This document shows, piece after piece, positions 1 through 6,898 of a DNA stretch of 9,131 bases (the stretch's first letter is position 1; each line of letters opens with the position of its first letter). A model generated the notes under the pieces. It saw nothing but the letters and a program-made list of their open reading frames with translations, did no database searches and was not told the origin of the DNA. This DNA is from JBBCJT01 sp037190665. Lineage in GTDB: Bacteria > Pseudomonadota > Alphaproteobacteria > Acetobacterales > Acetobacteraceae. Made by a program: the position numbers and the translations under genes. The stretch is taken from the NCBI GenBank assembly GCA_037190665.1, contig JBBCJT010000166.1:1-9131 (forward strand), read 5' to 3'.

Positions 1-31
1 GACGCGGGAGAGTAGGTCGCCGCCAGGTCCT
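1..31 (+). rRNA. rrf: 5S ribosomal RNA, 3' end only (partial)
   Basis: The first ~31 bases match the conserved 3' end of bacterial 5S rRNA, including GGGAGAGTAGGTCGCCGCCAGG followed closely by the end of the mature RNA. Everything upstream lies outside the window. The exact mature 3' end is uncertain by a base or two because the 5' strand of helix I is not visible. An initiator tRNA 33 bases downstream supports the reading, since 5S followed by tRNA-fMet is the usual tail of alphaproteobacterial rRNA operons. Confidence 0.85.
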
Positions 32-64
32 CAGGACGGATCATCAACACACTCACCACACCCA

Positions 65-141
<77 letters not shown>

Positions 142-147
142 ACACTC

Positions 148-213
148 ACACAGCAAAGATACCAAGCGGCAAGCGAGGTCCTTGGAGACCTCCTTCGACC
201 GCTGCATCTGTGT
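148..213 (+). terminator. Long imperfect stem-loop just after the rRNA operon tail
   Basis: Starting seven bases past the tRNA CCA end, four pairs of arms nest around one centre: ACACAG (148-153) with CTGTGT (208-213), AGCGG (165-169) with CCGCT (199-203), AAG (171-173) with CTT (193-195), and GAGGTC (175-180) with GACCTC (187-192). The apical loop is CTTGGA. That gives 20 Watson-Crick pairs interrupted by internal loops. No T-run follows, so it is not a textbook intrinsic terminator. Its position suits an rRNA-operon terminator or a processing/stability structure at the 3' end of the transcript. The pairing is seen directly; the role is inferred. Confidence 0.45.
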
Positions 214-230
214 TCCTGCAGAGATAGTCC

Positions 231-261
231 GAACCGCCATCGGCACTGATGGCCGCGGTTC
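231..261 (+). other. Second hairpin in the rRNA operon - MFS gap
   Basis: GAACCG-CCATC (231-241) pairs with GATGG-CGGTTC (248-252 and 256-261) around a six-base loop, with a three-base CCG bulge on the right arm. The 11 pairs make a stable structure. It lies 17 bases after the first hairpin and about 107 bases upstream of the MFS start. No T-run follows. It could be part of a tandem terminator for the rRNA operon, or lie in the leader of the MFS transcript if that starts upstream. The rest of 142-368 shows no gene and no promoter that I can assign with confidence. Confidence 0.35.
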
Positions 262-368
262 ATGTCCGGACGGATGTCTCCCTTGCGCACCGCGTCTGCC
301 TCTTCCACTCCGCAGCCGCTTGTTCCCGTCGCGCAGCGCGCCGAGACTTCCCGAAAGAGAGGAAACGG

Positions 369-1583
369 ATGCCGGACGGAACTCTCGCGCCGAGTATCGA
401 GACGCGACAATCCTGGATCATCGCCGTCGTGGCCGTCGCGATGCTCGCCGTGGCCGCCGGTGCGCCGATGATCGTGGTGATCGGTCTGGTGCCGATCACG
501 GAGACACTCGGCACCGGACGTTCCGTACCCTCCTTCGCAACGACGCTCGCCTATGTCGGCACCGGCATCGGCGGCGTGATGTGCGGGCTGATGGCTGCGC
601 GCTTTGGCCAGCGCGCCGTTGCCATCCTGGGCGGTGCCGCCCTGTTCGCGGGGTTGGCGCTCGCCTCGACCGGGCACACCTGGTCCCTGCTCGCGGGTGT
701 GGGTCTCGGCGTCGGCCTGTTCGGCAACGGGGCGCTGTTCGCGCCGATGGTCGCCTATGTCTCGCTCTGGTTCGACCGGCGGCGGGGGACGGCGCTCGCG
801 CTGGTTTCCTCCGGACAATATGTCGCCGGCGTCCTCTGGCCCTTCGTGTTCGATCGATCGATCGTCCTGTTCGGATGGCAGGCGACCATGCTGGGCTATG
901 GGACCTTCGCCGCGGCAGTCGTGGTGACGCTCGCAGCACTGCTCGCGCCGGCGCCAGCGGTCCTCGGCGGGCCGGCGATGCGGAGGGGAGCCGGGCGGCA
1001 GGTCCTCGGCATGCGGCCGAACATGGCGCTGGCGCTGCTCTCCATCGCCTCCTTCCTGTGCTGCGTGCCGATGGCGATGCCGGCGGCGCATCTCGTCGCC
1101 TTCTGCGGGGATCTCGGCATCAGCGCCTCGCGCGGGGCGGCGATGCTGTCGGTGCTGCTGCTCTCCGCCTTCCTGGCGCGGCAGTTCTGGGGCTGGCTGT
1201 CCGACCGGATCGGCGGGCTGTGGACCGTCTTCGTCGGCTCCGTGGCGCAGGTCGCGGGGATGCTGGGCTTCCTCGCGACACAGGACGAGGCCGGGCTGTT
1301 CCTCGTCGCCGCTGCCTATGGCCTCGGCTTCGGCGGCATCATCCCGGCCTATGTGCTGGCGGTGCGGGAGCTGTTTCCCGCCGTCGAGGCGAGCTGGCGC
1401 GTGCCGACGCTGCTCTTCCTCAGCCTCTCGGGCATGGGATTCGGGGCGTGGCTGGCCGGCGCCATATACGACACGGTCGGCTTCTACGCGGCCGCCTGGT
1501 GGGTCGGCATCGCGTTCAACCTGGTGCAACTGGCGCTGATCGGCCTGCTGCTCGAACGCCAGCGGCACACCAAGCTGTCGTAG
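369..1583 (+). CDS. MFS transporter (monocarboxylate/organic-anion type)
   Basis: This 404-residue integral inner-membrane protein has the length and hydrophobic periodicity of a 12-helix major facilitator. Motif-A-like loops follow the second helix of each half: GLMAARFGQRA at 73-83 and WGWLSDRIGG at 274-283. The segment SLWFDRRRGTALAL (132-145) resembles the Y/S-x-WF-x-RRRG stretch common in MCT-like and oxalate:formate-like MFS carriers. A polar central loop lies around 200-218. I chose the ATG at 369 because GAGAGG (357-362) sits six bases before it. An in-frame ATG at 249 would add 40 polar, Arg-rich residues and falls inside a hairpin. The gene converges on the cds1-like gene with only seven bases between stops. 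The substrate is unknown; an organic acid is the default guess, and a role linked to the neighbouring operon is unproven. Confidence 0.9.
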   Translation: MPDGTLAPSIETRQSWIIAVVAVAMLAVAAGAPMIVVIGLVPITETLGTGRSVPSFATTLAYVGTGIGGVMCGLMAARFGQRAVAILGGAALFAGLALASTGHTWSLLAGVGLGVGLFGNGALFAPMVAYVSLWFDRRRGTALALVSSGQYVAGVLWPFVFDRSIVLFGWQATMLGYGTFAAAVVVTLAALLAPAPAVLGGPAMRRGAGRQVLGMRPNMALALLSIASFLCCVPMAMPAAHLVAFCGDLGISASRGAAMLSVLLLSAFLARQFWGWLSDRIGGLWTVFVGSVAQVAGMLGFLATQDEAGLFLVAAAYGLGFGGIIPAYVLAVRELFPAVEASWRVPTLLFLSLSGMGFGAWLAGAIYDTVGFYAAAWWVGIAFNLVQLALIGLLLERQRHTKLS

Positions 1584-1590
1584 CCGAGCG

Positions 1591-2742
1591 TCAGAGCAAC
1601 GCGCCCTCCCCGGTGTCGAGGAACGTCTCGATCCGCCGCCGCCAGCCGGCGATATCCAGCTTCTGGTCGGCCAGCCACGCGTCGTTGAAATACGTCGCAC
1701 TGTAGCGGTCGCCGCTGTCGCAGATCAGCGTGACCAGCGCGCCCTCCTCGCCGTCGCGCAGCATCAGCGAGGCGGTGCAGAGCACCCCCATGAAGTTCGT
1801 CCCGGTCGAGCCGCCCACCCGGCGGAACAGCCGGTCCGACAGCACATGCGCCGCCGCGATGGAGGCCGCGTCGGGAATGCGGATCATCTGGTCGATCACG
1901 CCCGGCACGAAGGAAGGCTCCACGCGCGGCCGGCCGATGCCTTCGATGCGCGAGCCGGATGCGGTCATGGCCATGTCGCCCGTCCGCCACGCGTCGTAGA
2001 AGGCCGACCCCTCGACATCGACCACGCAGAGCCGCGTGTGCAGGTTCCGATAGCGGATGAAGCGGCCGATGGTCGCCGAGGTGCCGCCGGTTCCCGCGCT
2101 CATCACCACCCAGTCGGGAATCGGGCGCGGCTCCCCCGACATCTGGCGGAAGATGCTCTCGGCGATGTTGTTGTTGCCGCGCCAGTCGGTGGCGCGTTCC
2201 GCATAGGTGAACTGGTCGAGGTAGTACCCGCCCGTCTCGTCGGCCACGGCCTGCGCCGCCGCGTAGACCTCGCCCGCGCGATCGACGAAGTGGCAGCGCC
2301 CGCCGAAGGACTCGATCGCGTCCACCTTCTGCCGGCTGGTCGCGCGCGGCATGACCGCGACGAAGGGCAGCCCCAGAAGTCGCGCGAAATACGCCTCCGA
2401 CACCGCGGTCGAGCCGGAGGACGCCTCGACCAGCGTGGTTCCCTTGCGGATGCGGCCGTTGCAGATGCCGTACAGGAACAGCGACCGCGCCAGCCGGTGC
2501 TTGAGGCTGCCGGTCGGATGGGTGCTCTCGTCCTTCAGGTAGATCGCGATCCCCTTCAGCCCCGGAAACTCCGGCTTGACCAGATGGGTATCGGCGGACC
2601 GGCGGCCATCGGCCTCCAGCAGGCCGATCGCATGGCTGGTCCAGCGGCGGTCCTCCTCCGACAGACCGTGCGGCGCCTTGGTGCAGTCTTCCATCCGCTC
2701 AGCCTTTCCACGCTCGATCAATGGTGACGCCATCCGGGTCAT
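1591..2742 (-). CDS. cds1: PLP-dependent cysteine desulfhydrase/cysteine synthase family enzyme (Cds1-like)
   Basis: This fold-type II PLP enzyme has 383 residues from the start chosen. The Schiff-base lysine is K81 in THPTGSLKHR, the substrate-binding loop is ASSGSTAVSEA (107-117), the glycine-rich phosphate loop is GTGGTSATIGR (217-227), and CDSGDRY (341-347) provides the residue facing the pyridine nitrogen. Blocks such as KDESTHPTGSLKHRLARS and GNNNIAESIF closely match, from memory, mycobacterial Cds1, which splits L-cysteine to sulfide, pyruvate and ammonia. A cysteine- or cysteine-conjugate-lyase role is therefore likely, but synthase activity cannot be excluded. It is the last gene of the operon. 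The ATG at 2742 overlaps the tctA stop as ATGA, implying translational coupling, with GAGG seven bases before it. An ATG at 2694 (367 residues), preceded by GGAAAGG, is a credible alternative start, and one at 2733 is weaker. The protein is probably cytoplasmic. Confidence 0.88.
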   Translation of the reverse strand: MTRMASPLIERGKAERMEDCTKAPHGLSEEDRRWTSHAIGLLEADGRRSADTHLVKPEFPGLKGIAIYLKDESTHPTGSLKHRLARSLFLYGICNGRIRKGTTLVEASSGSTAVSEAYFARLLGLPFVAVMPRATSRQKVDAIESFGGRCHFVDRAGEVYAAAQAVADETGGYYLDQFTYAERATDWRGNNNIAESIFRQMSGEPRPIPDWVVMSAGTGGTSATIGRFIRYRNLHTRLCVVDVEGSAFYDAWRTGDMAMTASGSRIEGIGRPRVEPSFVPGVIDQMIRIPDAASIAAAHVLSDRLFRRVGGSTGTNFMGVLCTASLMLRDGEEGALVTLICDSGDRYSATYFNDAWLADQKLDIAGWRRRIETFLDTGEGALL

Positions 2743-4253
2743 GATGCCGCCTCGGCGGAGGATCGCACGCGGCGGCGATCCTTCCACATGCTCCACAGCG
2801 GGCTGGCCAGGATCAGCAGCGTCAGTGTCGCCACGATCATCGACACCGGCGAGGAGACCAGCGCGGCGGGATTGCCGCCCGAGATGGTCAGTGCGAGCGA
2901 AAGCTGGCTTTCCGCGATCGGCCCGAGGATCACGCCGAGGATGATCGGCGCCGAAGGATAGCCCAGCCGGTCCAGCACGTAGGCGACGGCGCCGATCAGC
3001 AGCAGCATGTAGAGGTCGAACATCGCGTTGTTCACGGCATAGACGCCCACCGTGACGAACAGCAGGATCATCGGTGCGAGCACCACCGGCGGCAGCCGCA
3101 GCGCCTGGCCGAAGATCCGCGTCGCCGCGAGACCGCCCACCAGCAGCAGCAGCAACGCCGACAGCAGCATCTGGATCATGAAGCCGTAGACCACGTCGGG
3201 ATGCTCGTTGAAGAGCTGCGGCCCGGGGCGCAGTCCGTGGACCAGAAGCCCGCCGAGGATCACCGCCGCGACGCCCGATCCCGGAATGCCCAGCGACAGC
3301 GCGGGGATCAGCGAGGCCGCGTTGTCCGCACCGTTGCCGCATTCCGATGCGGCGATGCCGTCGGGATTGCCCTTGCCGAAGGTCTCCGGCTCCTTCGATC
3401 GCCGCTTGGCGTCGTTGTAAGCGAGGTAGCAGGACATCGAACCGCCGGCGCCGGGCAGGATGCCGATGATGATGCCGATGATCGAGGACCGCGACCAGAT
3501 CGGCAGGAACCGCCGCCACTGGCCCAGCACGGATCCTTGGCGCTTCAGGTTCAGCAGCTCGCGCGGCATGCCCTTGCGTCCGGCCTGCTCGATCATCTCC
3601 AGCATCGGCGGGATGGCGAAGAGGCCGGTCAGCAGGACGACGATGTCCATGCCTTCCGCGAACTCCAGCCGGTCGAAGGTGAACCGCTCGACGCCGGAGG
3701 AGATGTCGGTGCCCATCGTCCCGATCAGCAGCCCGATCACGGCGGCGATGACACCCTTCAGGAAGTCGTCGCCCAGCAGCGAGGCGACCGTCGCGAGGCC
3801 CAGGATCGCGACCCAGAAATACTCGGCCGGGCCGAACAGCAGGCTGACCTTCACCAGACCCGGCGCGAAGACGATCAGCGCCAGCGCCGACAGCACCGAA
3901 CCGATCACGCCCGAGACCACCGCCACCTGCAGCGCGTAGGCGGCGCGACCCTGCTTGGTCATCTCGTAGCCGTCGAGGATCGTCGCCACGGACGCCGGCG
4001 TGCCCGGCACGCGCAGCAGGATCGCGGGAATGGCGCCGCCGTAGCTGCCGCCATTGTACATCCCCGCCATCATGCCGAGCGCGAACAGCGGATCCAGCCC
4101 GAAGGTCAGCGGGATCAGCACGGCGATGCCGGTCGTGACCGTCAGCCCCGGCAGGGCGCCCACCACCAGCCCCGCCACGGTGCCCAGCAGCACCGCGAAC
4201 AGGTTCGGCAGCGCGAAGACATGCGGAAGCGCATTGAGAAGGGCTTCGATCAT
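2739..4253 (-). CDS. tctA: Tripartite tricarboxylate transporter permease TctA
   Basis: This is the large membrane subunit of a TTT-family solute transporter: 504 residues with about 12 predicted helices. Two homologous halves are visible through repeated signatures. The first is GLVVGALPGL (28-37), followed by GMYNGGSYGGAIPAILL (64-80) and RVPGTPAS (81-88). The second is GIIIGILPGAGG (260-271), followed by the GNPDGIAASECGNGAD region (295-310) and LGIPGSG (321-327). TctA forms the ion-coupled permease that receives substrate from TctC. The start ATG overlaps the tctB stop as ATGA (4253-4250), and no strong Shine-Dalgarno precedes it, so translation is probably coupled to tctB. The length is normal for the family and nothing looks broken. 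The transported acid cannot be read from the sequence; family members carry citrate, tartrate, terephthalate, glutamate and others. Confidence 0.96.
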   Translation of the reverse strand: MIEALLNALPHVFALPNLFAVLLGTVAGLVVGALPGLTVTTGIAVLIPLTFGLDPLFALGMMAGMYNGGSYGGAIPAILLRVPGTPASVATILDGYEMTKQGRAAYALQVAVVSGVIGSVLSALALIVFAPGLVKVSLLFGPAEYFWVAILGLATVASLLGDDFLKGVIAAVIGLLIGTMGTDISSGVERFTFDRLEFAEGMDIVVLLTGLFAIPPMLEMIEQAGRKGMPRELLNLKRQGSVLGQWRRFLPIWSRSSIIGIIIGILPGAGGSMSCYLAYNDAKRRSKEPETFGKGNPDGIAASECGNGADNAASLIPALSLGIPGSGVAAVILGGLLVHGLRPGPQLFNEHPDVVYGFMIQMLLSALLLLLVGGLAATRIFGQALRLPPVVLAPMILLFVTVGVYAVNNAMFDLYMLLLIGAVAYVLDRLGYPSAPIILGVILGPIAESQLSLALTISGGNPAALVSSPVSMIVATLTLLILASPLWSMWKDRRRVRSSAEAAS

Positions 4254-4723
4254 CGCAGCACCGCCAGCACGGGATCGAGGATATCGGGCGGCAGCGGCCG
4301 GCCGAGGATGACGTAGAAGACCAGCACGATGGTCGCGACGGTCCCGACCGCCACGGCGACGGTCAGCGGCAGGTCGCGGTAGCCGAGAAGCAGCGGCACC
4401 AGGACCGCCACGGCGAGGCTGGGCAGCAGGTAGCCGATGAGGTCGATGCTGACGACATAGGCCACGACGACGGCCAGCCCCAGCACGAAGCGCCCGGCAT
4501 GCAGGAACAGCCGCGGCCCGTCCGGATCGGCGGGGCGCATCAGGCTGCGCAGCATCACCAGCGCCGCACCGATGGCCAGAAGCACCGCCAGGACCTGCGG
4601 ATAGGTGCCGCTGGCGCCGGGATAGCTCCCGGCTTCGGCGAAGGCCCATCCCGCGGCGGCGAGCAGGGCGGCGGCGAAGCCCGTATCCGCCTGCCGCCCG
4701 CTGGGATTCAGGTTCACCGCCAT
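4250..4723 (-). CDS. tctB: Tripartite tricarboxylate transporter small membrane subunit TctB
   Basis: This 157-residue protein has about four hydrophobic segments, the usual TctB topology. A typical Y/F-P-x-x-L motif opens the second helix (YPQVLAVLLA), and the conserved C-terminal pattern LGYRDLPL is followed by a long helix ending in ILGRPLP. It is the poorly conserved partner that completes the TctAB membrane complex. The start ATG at 4723 lies inside the end of tctC (10-base overlap), with GGAAGG seven bases upstream as ribosome-binding site. Its stop overlaps the tctA start. Assignment rests on topology, these short motifs and its position between tctC and tctA. Confidence 0.92.
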   Translation of the reverse strand: MAVNLNPSGRQADTGFAAALLAAAGWAFAEAGSYPGASGTYPQVLAVLLAIGAALVMLRSLMRPADPDGPRLFLHAGRFVLGLAVVVAYVVSIDLIGYLLPSLAVAVLVPLLLGYRDLPLTVAVAVGTVATIVLVFYVILGRPLPPDILDPVLAVLR

Positions 4724-5673
4724 GGCGTCACCTTCCAGGTCTCGGTCAGCTCGGCGGTGATCCGGTCGATGAGCGTGCGGTAGTCGGCGGCGTTCAGATA
4801 GGCGAGCGGGATCTCGGCCTCCTGCGCGGCCTTCAGGTACTCGGGATCCGCCATCGCGGCCTGCAATGCGGCTTCGAGTTTCGCCACCACCGCCGCCGGC
4901 ACGCCCGCCGGCGCGGCGAGTCCGCGCGAGGCCGTCACCGTCAGCTCATAGCCCTGCTCGGCGAAGGTCGGGGCGTCGGGCAGGTGGGGCGAACGCTCCT
5001 TCGACATGACGCCGAGCAGCCGGATGTCGCCGCTGCGGATCAGCGGCAGCACCTCCGACAGGTTCATCGTCGCCGCCGGGATGTGCCCGCCGAGAAGCGC
5101 CTGCCGCACCGGCGCGGTCGATCCGAAGAAGGCCGGGGTGAAGCGGATGTCGGCGCTGCGGTTGAGGTTCAGGATGCCGATATGCTCGGAGGAGCCGGCC
5201 GCGCCCGAGATGCCCACCACGATGTTGCCCGGTGCGGCGCGCGCGGCGTCGACGAGCTGCTTCAGCGAGGTGTAGGGACTGTCCTTGCTCACGACCAGGA
5301 TGCCCGGGTCGAGCACGATGTTGCCGATGGTCTGGAGGCTGTCCATCGTGTACTTCGCGCGGCCCGCGACGGCGAGCGCGTTGATGGCCGGCGGGTTGAT
5401 CATGCCGATGGTGTAGCCATCGGGTGCTGCCCGCGAGAGCATGGTCCAGCCGATCTCGCCGCCCGCACCGGGCTTGTTGATCACCGCGATCGACGCACCA
5501 CCGCCGAGATGCTTCTCCATGAAGCGGGCGATGGAGCGCGCCGCGACGTCGGTGCCGCCGCCGGGCGCGAAGGAGACGATCATCTGGATCGGCTTGTCGG
5601 GATACTCCGCCGCCGCGGGATGGAGGGCGGCCCCGGCGATCGCAAGGCCGAGCAGGATCTTCCGGATCTTCAT
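4714..5673 (-). CDS. tctC: Tripartite tricarboxylate transporter periplasmic binding protein TctC (Bug family)
   Basis: This 319-residue secreted receptor begins with a Lys/Arg n-region, a hydrophobic core (ILLGLAIAGAAL) and an AAA-E cleavage site after residue 22. Mature-protein hallmarks of Bug/TctC proteins follow: YPDKPIQMIVSFAPGGGTD (24-42), whose PGGGTD loop contacts the carboxylate ligand, and NKPGAGGEIGW shortly after. The C-terminal half has the usual APAGVP segment. It binds a carboxylate in the periplasm and hands it to TctAB. I chose the ATG at 5673: it gives a clean signal peptide and has GAGG seven bases upstream. A GTG at 5685 would only add four residues and overlap that site. 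The gene is the first of the overlapping cluster, 72 bases after the UroD-fold gene. Confidence 0.95.
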   Translation of the reverse strand: MKIRKILLGLAIAGAALHPAAAEYPDKPIQMIVSFAPGGGTDVAARSIARFMEKHLGGGASIAVINKPGAGGEIGWTMLSRAAPDGYTIGMINPPAINALAVAGRAKYTMDSLQTIGNIVLDPGILVVSKDSPYTSLKQLVDAARAAPGNIVVGISGAAGSSEHIGILNLNRSADIRFTPAFFGSTAPVRQALLGGHIPAATMNLSEVLPLIRSGDIRLLGVMSKERSPHLPDAPTFAEQGYELTVTASRGLAAPAGVPAAVVAKLEAALQAAMADPEYLKAAQEAEIPLAYLNAADYRTLIDRITAELTETWKVTPWR

Positions 5674-5713
5674 GTCATACCTCACTTGTCGGTGTTTGCC
5701 GGCACGGCGGGCG

Positions 5714-5736
5714 CGCGGGCGATGCGATCGCCCGCG
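5714..5736 (-). other. Perfect 10-bp hairpin between the UroD-fold gene and tctC
   Basis: On the minus strand CGCGGGCGAT and ATCGCCCGCG are exact inverted repeats around a three-base loop, starting 9 bases after the stop codon of the upstream gene and ending about 40 bases before the tctC start. It is the only gap within the operon. No T-run follows, so full termination is unlikely. A role as a 3'-end stabiliser of the UroD-fold mRNA, a partial attenuator or a processing site is inferred from position only. Confidence 0.5.
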
Positions 5737-5745
5737 GCTGCCCGT

Positions 5746-6777
5746 TCAGCCCGCGACGAGCTGGATGTCGCTGTCGCGGGTCTGTGCCGTCCGGGGCAGG
5801 TTGCGCACGAAGTCGCGGACGGCGTGGATGGTGGCGGGATCGAAGCCCGCGCGGATGGTGCAGCTCGGCGCGAGGATCACCTCGCCGAGGCCGCGCACGG
5901 CATCCAGCGTGGCGGTGATCTGGCGGCGGATCGCGGGGATGTCGTTGCGGGTCACCGACCAGCGGTCGATGCCGCCGACGATGCACTTGCGGGCGGTCAG
6001 CACGCCCGCGGCCACGCTGGGGGGTGTTTCCCAGCTATGCCAGTTCATCGCGTGGACGGGATAATCCTGCAGCTCGCGGAAGCGGATATCCTCGCCGTGG
6101 ATGTGCAGCACGTTGAAGCGCGCGGCCGAGGCACCCGCCAGCGCCTCGATGTCGTAGGGCGCGACGTATTCGCTGAAGGCGTCGTAGGACAGCAGGGTCC
6201 GGCCGGTGTCCTGATGCGCGAAGAAGACGCCGTCCGCACCCGCCGCGATCGCGGCGCGGGCACAGGCGTTCACGGTCCGCGCCAGCCGGGCGAGGGCTTC
6301 GTGGATCTCCTTGCGGCCGCTGCCTTCGGCGATCTGGCCGTGGATGCGGCCCTGGCTCAGCTTCGCCGCGATGGTCATCGGGCTGAACAGCGTGAAGACG
6401 ATCGGCACATCCGGCACCGCAGCGCGAACGAGGCGCAGCGAGCGCAGCTCGCGCGCCAGTGCGCCACGATGGATGTCGCCCTCGGGCAGCGACGCCCAGT
6501 CCGCGGCGCGCTGGAACGGGGTGGAGACGATGCGCGCCACGCCGCCCTGCGACACGGCGGAGAAATCGGTCACGACGCCGAAATCCTCCACCGCATACAT
6601 GCCGTTGGGCGCGGTCTTGAGCAGATCGACGTCGAAGTCGCGCTGCATCCGGATCGTCGCTTCCGCCAGACGGTCCGAGTCCAGATCGTGCTGCGGGAAA
6701 TGCGTCCAGAAGGAGAACAGCGGGCCGCGTGCGGCACGGTTTCCGAACACGGCTCTGATGTTCTGGCTGTAATCCAC
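5746..6777 (-). CDS. Uroporphyrinogen decarboxylase-family protein, probable methyltransferase-like enzyme
   Basis: This 343-residue protein is recognisable as UroD-superfamily (TIM barrel) by the run from FDVDLLKTAPNGMYAVEDFG (48-67) to the C-terminal ILAPSCTIRAG segment (301-311). The N-terminal RQAGRY motif of heme-pathway UroD is absent, so it probably does not make coproporphyrinogen. The end of the barrel instead resembles zinc methyltransferases such as MtaA and CmuA: LHIHG (224-228) where those have HICG, and C306 at the position of the last zinc cysteine. The expected middle cysteine is a histidine here. No corrinoid-binding protein is present in the window. The start is GTG at 6777, supported by GGGAGG seven bases upstream. 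It is the first gene of the transporter operon, which suggests demethylation or decarboxylation of the imported compound, but no substrate can be named. Confidence 0.82.
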   Translation of the reverse strand: MDYSQNIRAVFGNRAARGPLFSFWTHFPQHDLDSDRLAEATIRMQRDFDVDLLKTAPNGMYAVEDFGVVTDFSAVSQGGVARIVSTPFQRAADWASLPEGDIHRGALARELRSLRLVRAAVPDVPIVFTLFSPMTIAAKLSQGRIHGQIAEGSGRKEIHEALARLARTVNACARAAIAAGADGVFFAHQDTGRTLLSYDAFSEYVAPYDIEALAGASAARFNVLHIHGEDIRFRELQDYPVHAMNWHSWETPPSVAAGVLTARKCIVGGIDRWSVTRNDIPAIRRQITATLDAVRGLGEVILAPSCTIRAGFDPATIHAVRDFVRNLPRTAQTRDSDIQLVAG

Positions 6778-6898
6778 GAAGTTTCCTCCCGCAGTGTACG
6801 CCGGCGTTTCCTGAGGAGAGGCTTATTGATGTATTTGCCATATCGAAAATATTATGTCGGGATACCATCCATCGTGATCCGCGATAGGTAGCGCCATC
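6778..6898. promoter_or_regulatory. Divergent control region between the operon and lysR
   Basis: These 121 bases separate the start codons of two divergent genes. Bases 6821-6864 are strikingly AT-rich against a GC-rich background. A LysR-box candidate, TAT-N9-ATA (6850-6864), contains a T-N11-A core (T6852/A6864). Wider symmetry is present as TATC (6841-6844) and GATA (6861-6864). Divergent LysR-type regulators usually bind such a region, repressing their own gene and activating the other. I could not assign a convincing sigma-70 promoter for the minus-strand operon. The region's role is well supported by layout; the exact operator is a guess. Confidence 0.6.
6826..6855 (+). promoter_or_regulatory. 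Candidate sigma-70 promoter of lysR
   Basis: TTGATG (6826-6831, four of six consensus bases) and TATTAT (6850-6855, five of six) are 18 bases apart. They would start transcription near 6862, about 37 bases before the lysR ATG. The -10 overlaps the proposed LysR box at 6850-6864, which would suit autorepression. This is pattern matching by eye only. Confidence 0.4.

Noticed and set aside
249..368. 40-residue N-terminal extension of the MFS protein from an upstream ATG
   Set aside because: The added residues are polar and Arg-rich, the ATG lies within a hairpin, and a proper ribosome-binding site precedes the ATG at 369.
5746..6777. hemE (true uroporphyrinogen decarboxylase)
   Set aside because: The RQAGRY active-site motif is missing, the C-terminal part looks like zinc methyltransferases, and the context is a transport operon rather than heme synthesis.
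4984..6891. 635-codon plus-strand open frame opposite tctC and the UroD-fold gene
   Set aside because: Low-complexity Arg/Ala/Gly/Asp-rich translation crossing two real genes and their gap; a high-GC antisense artefact.
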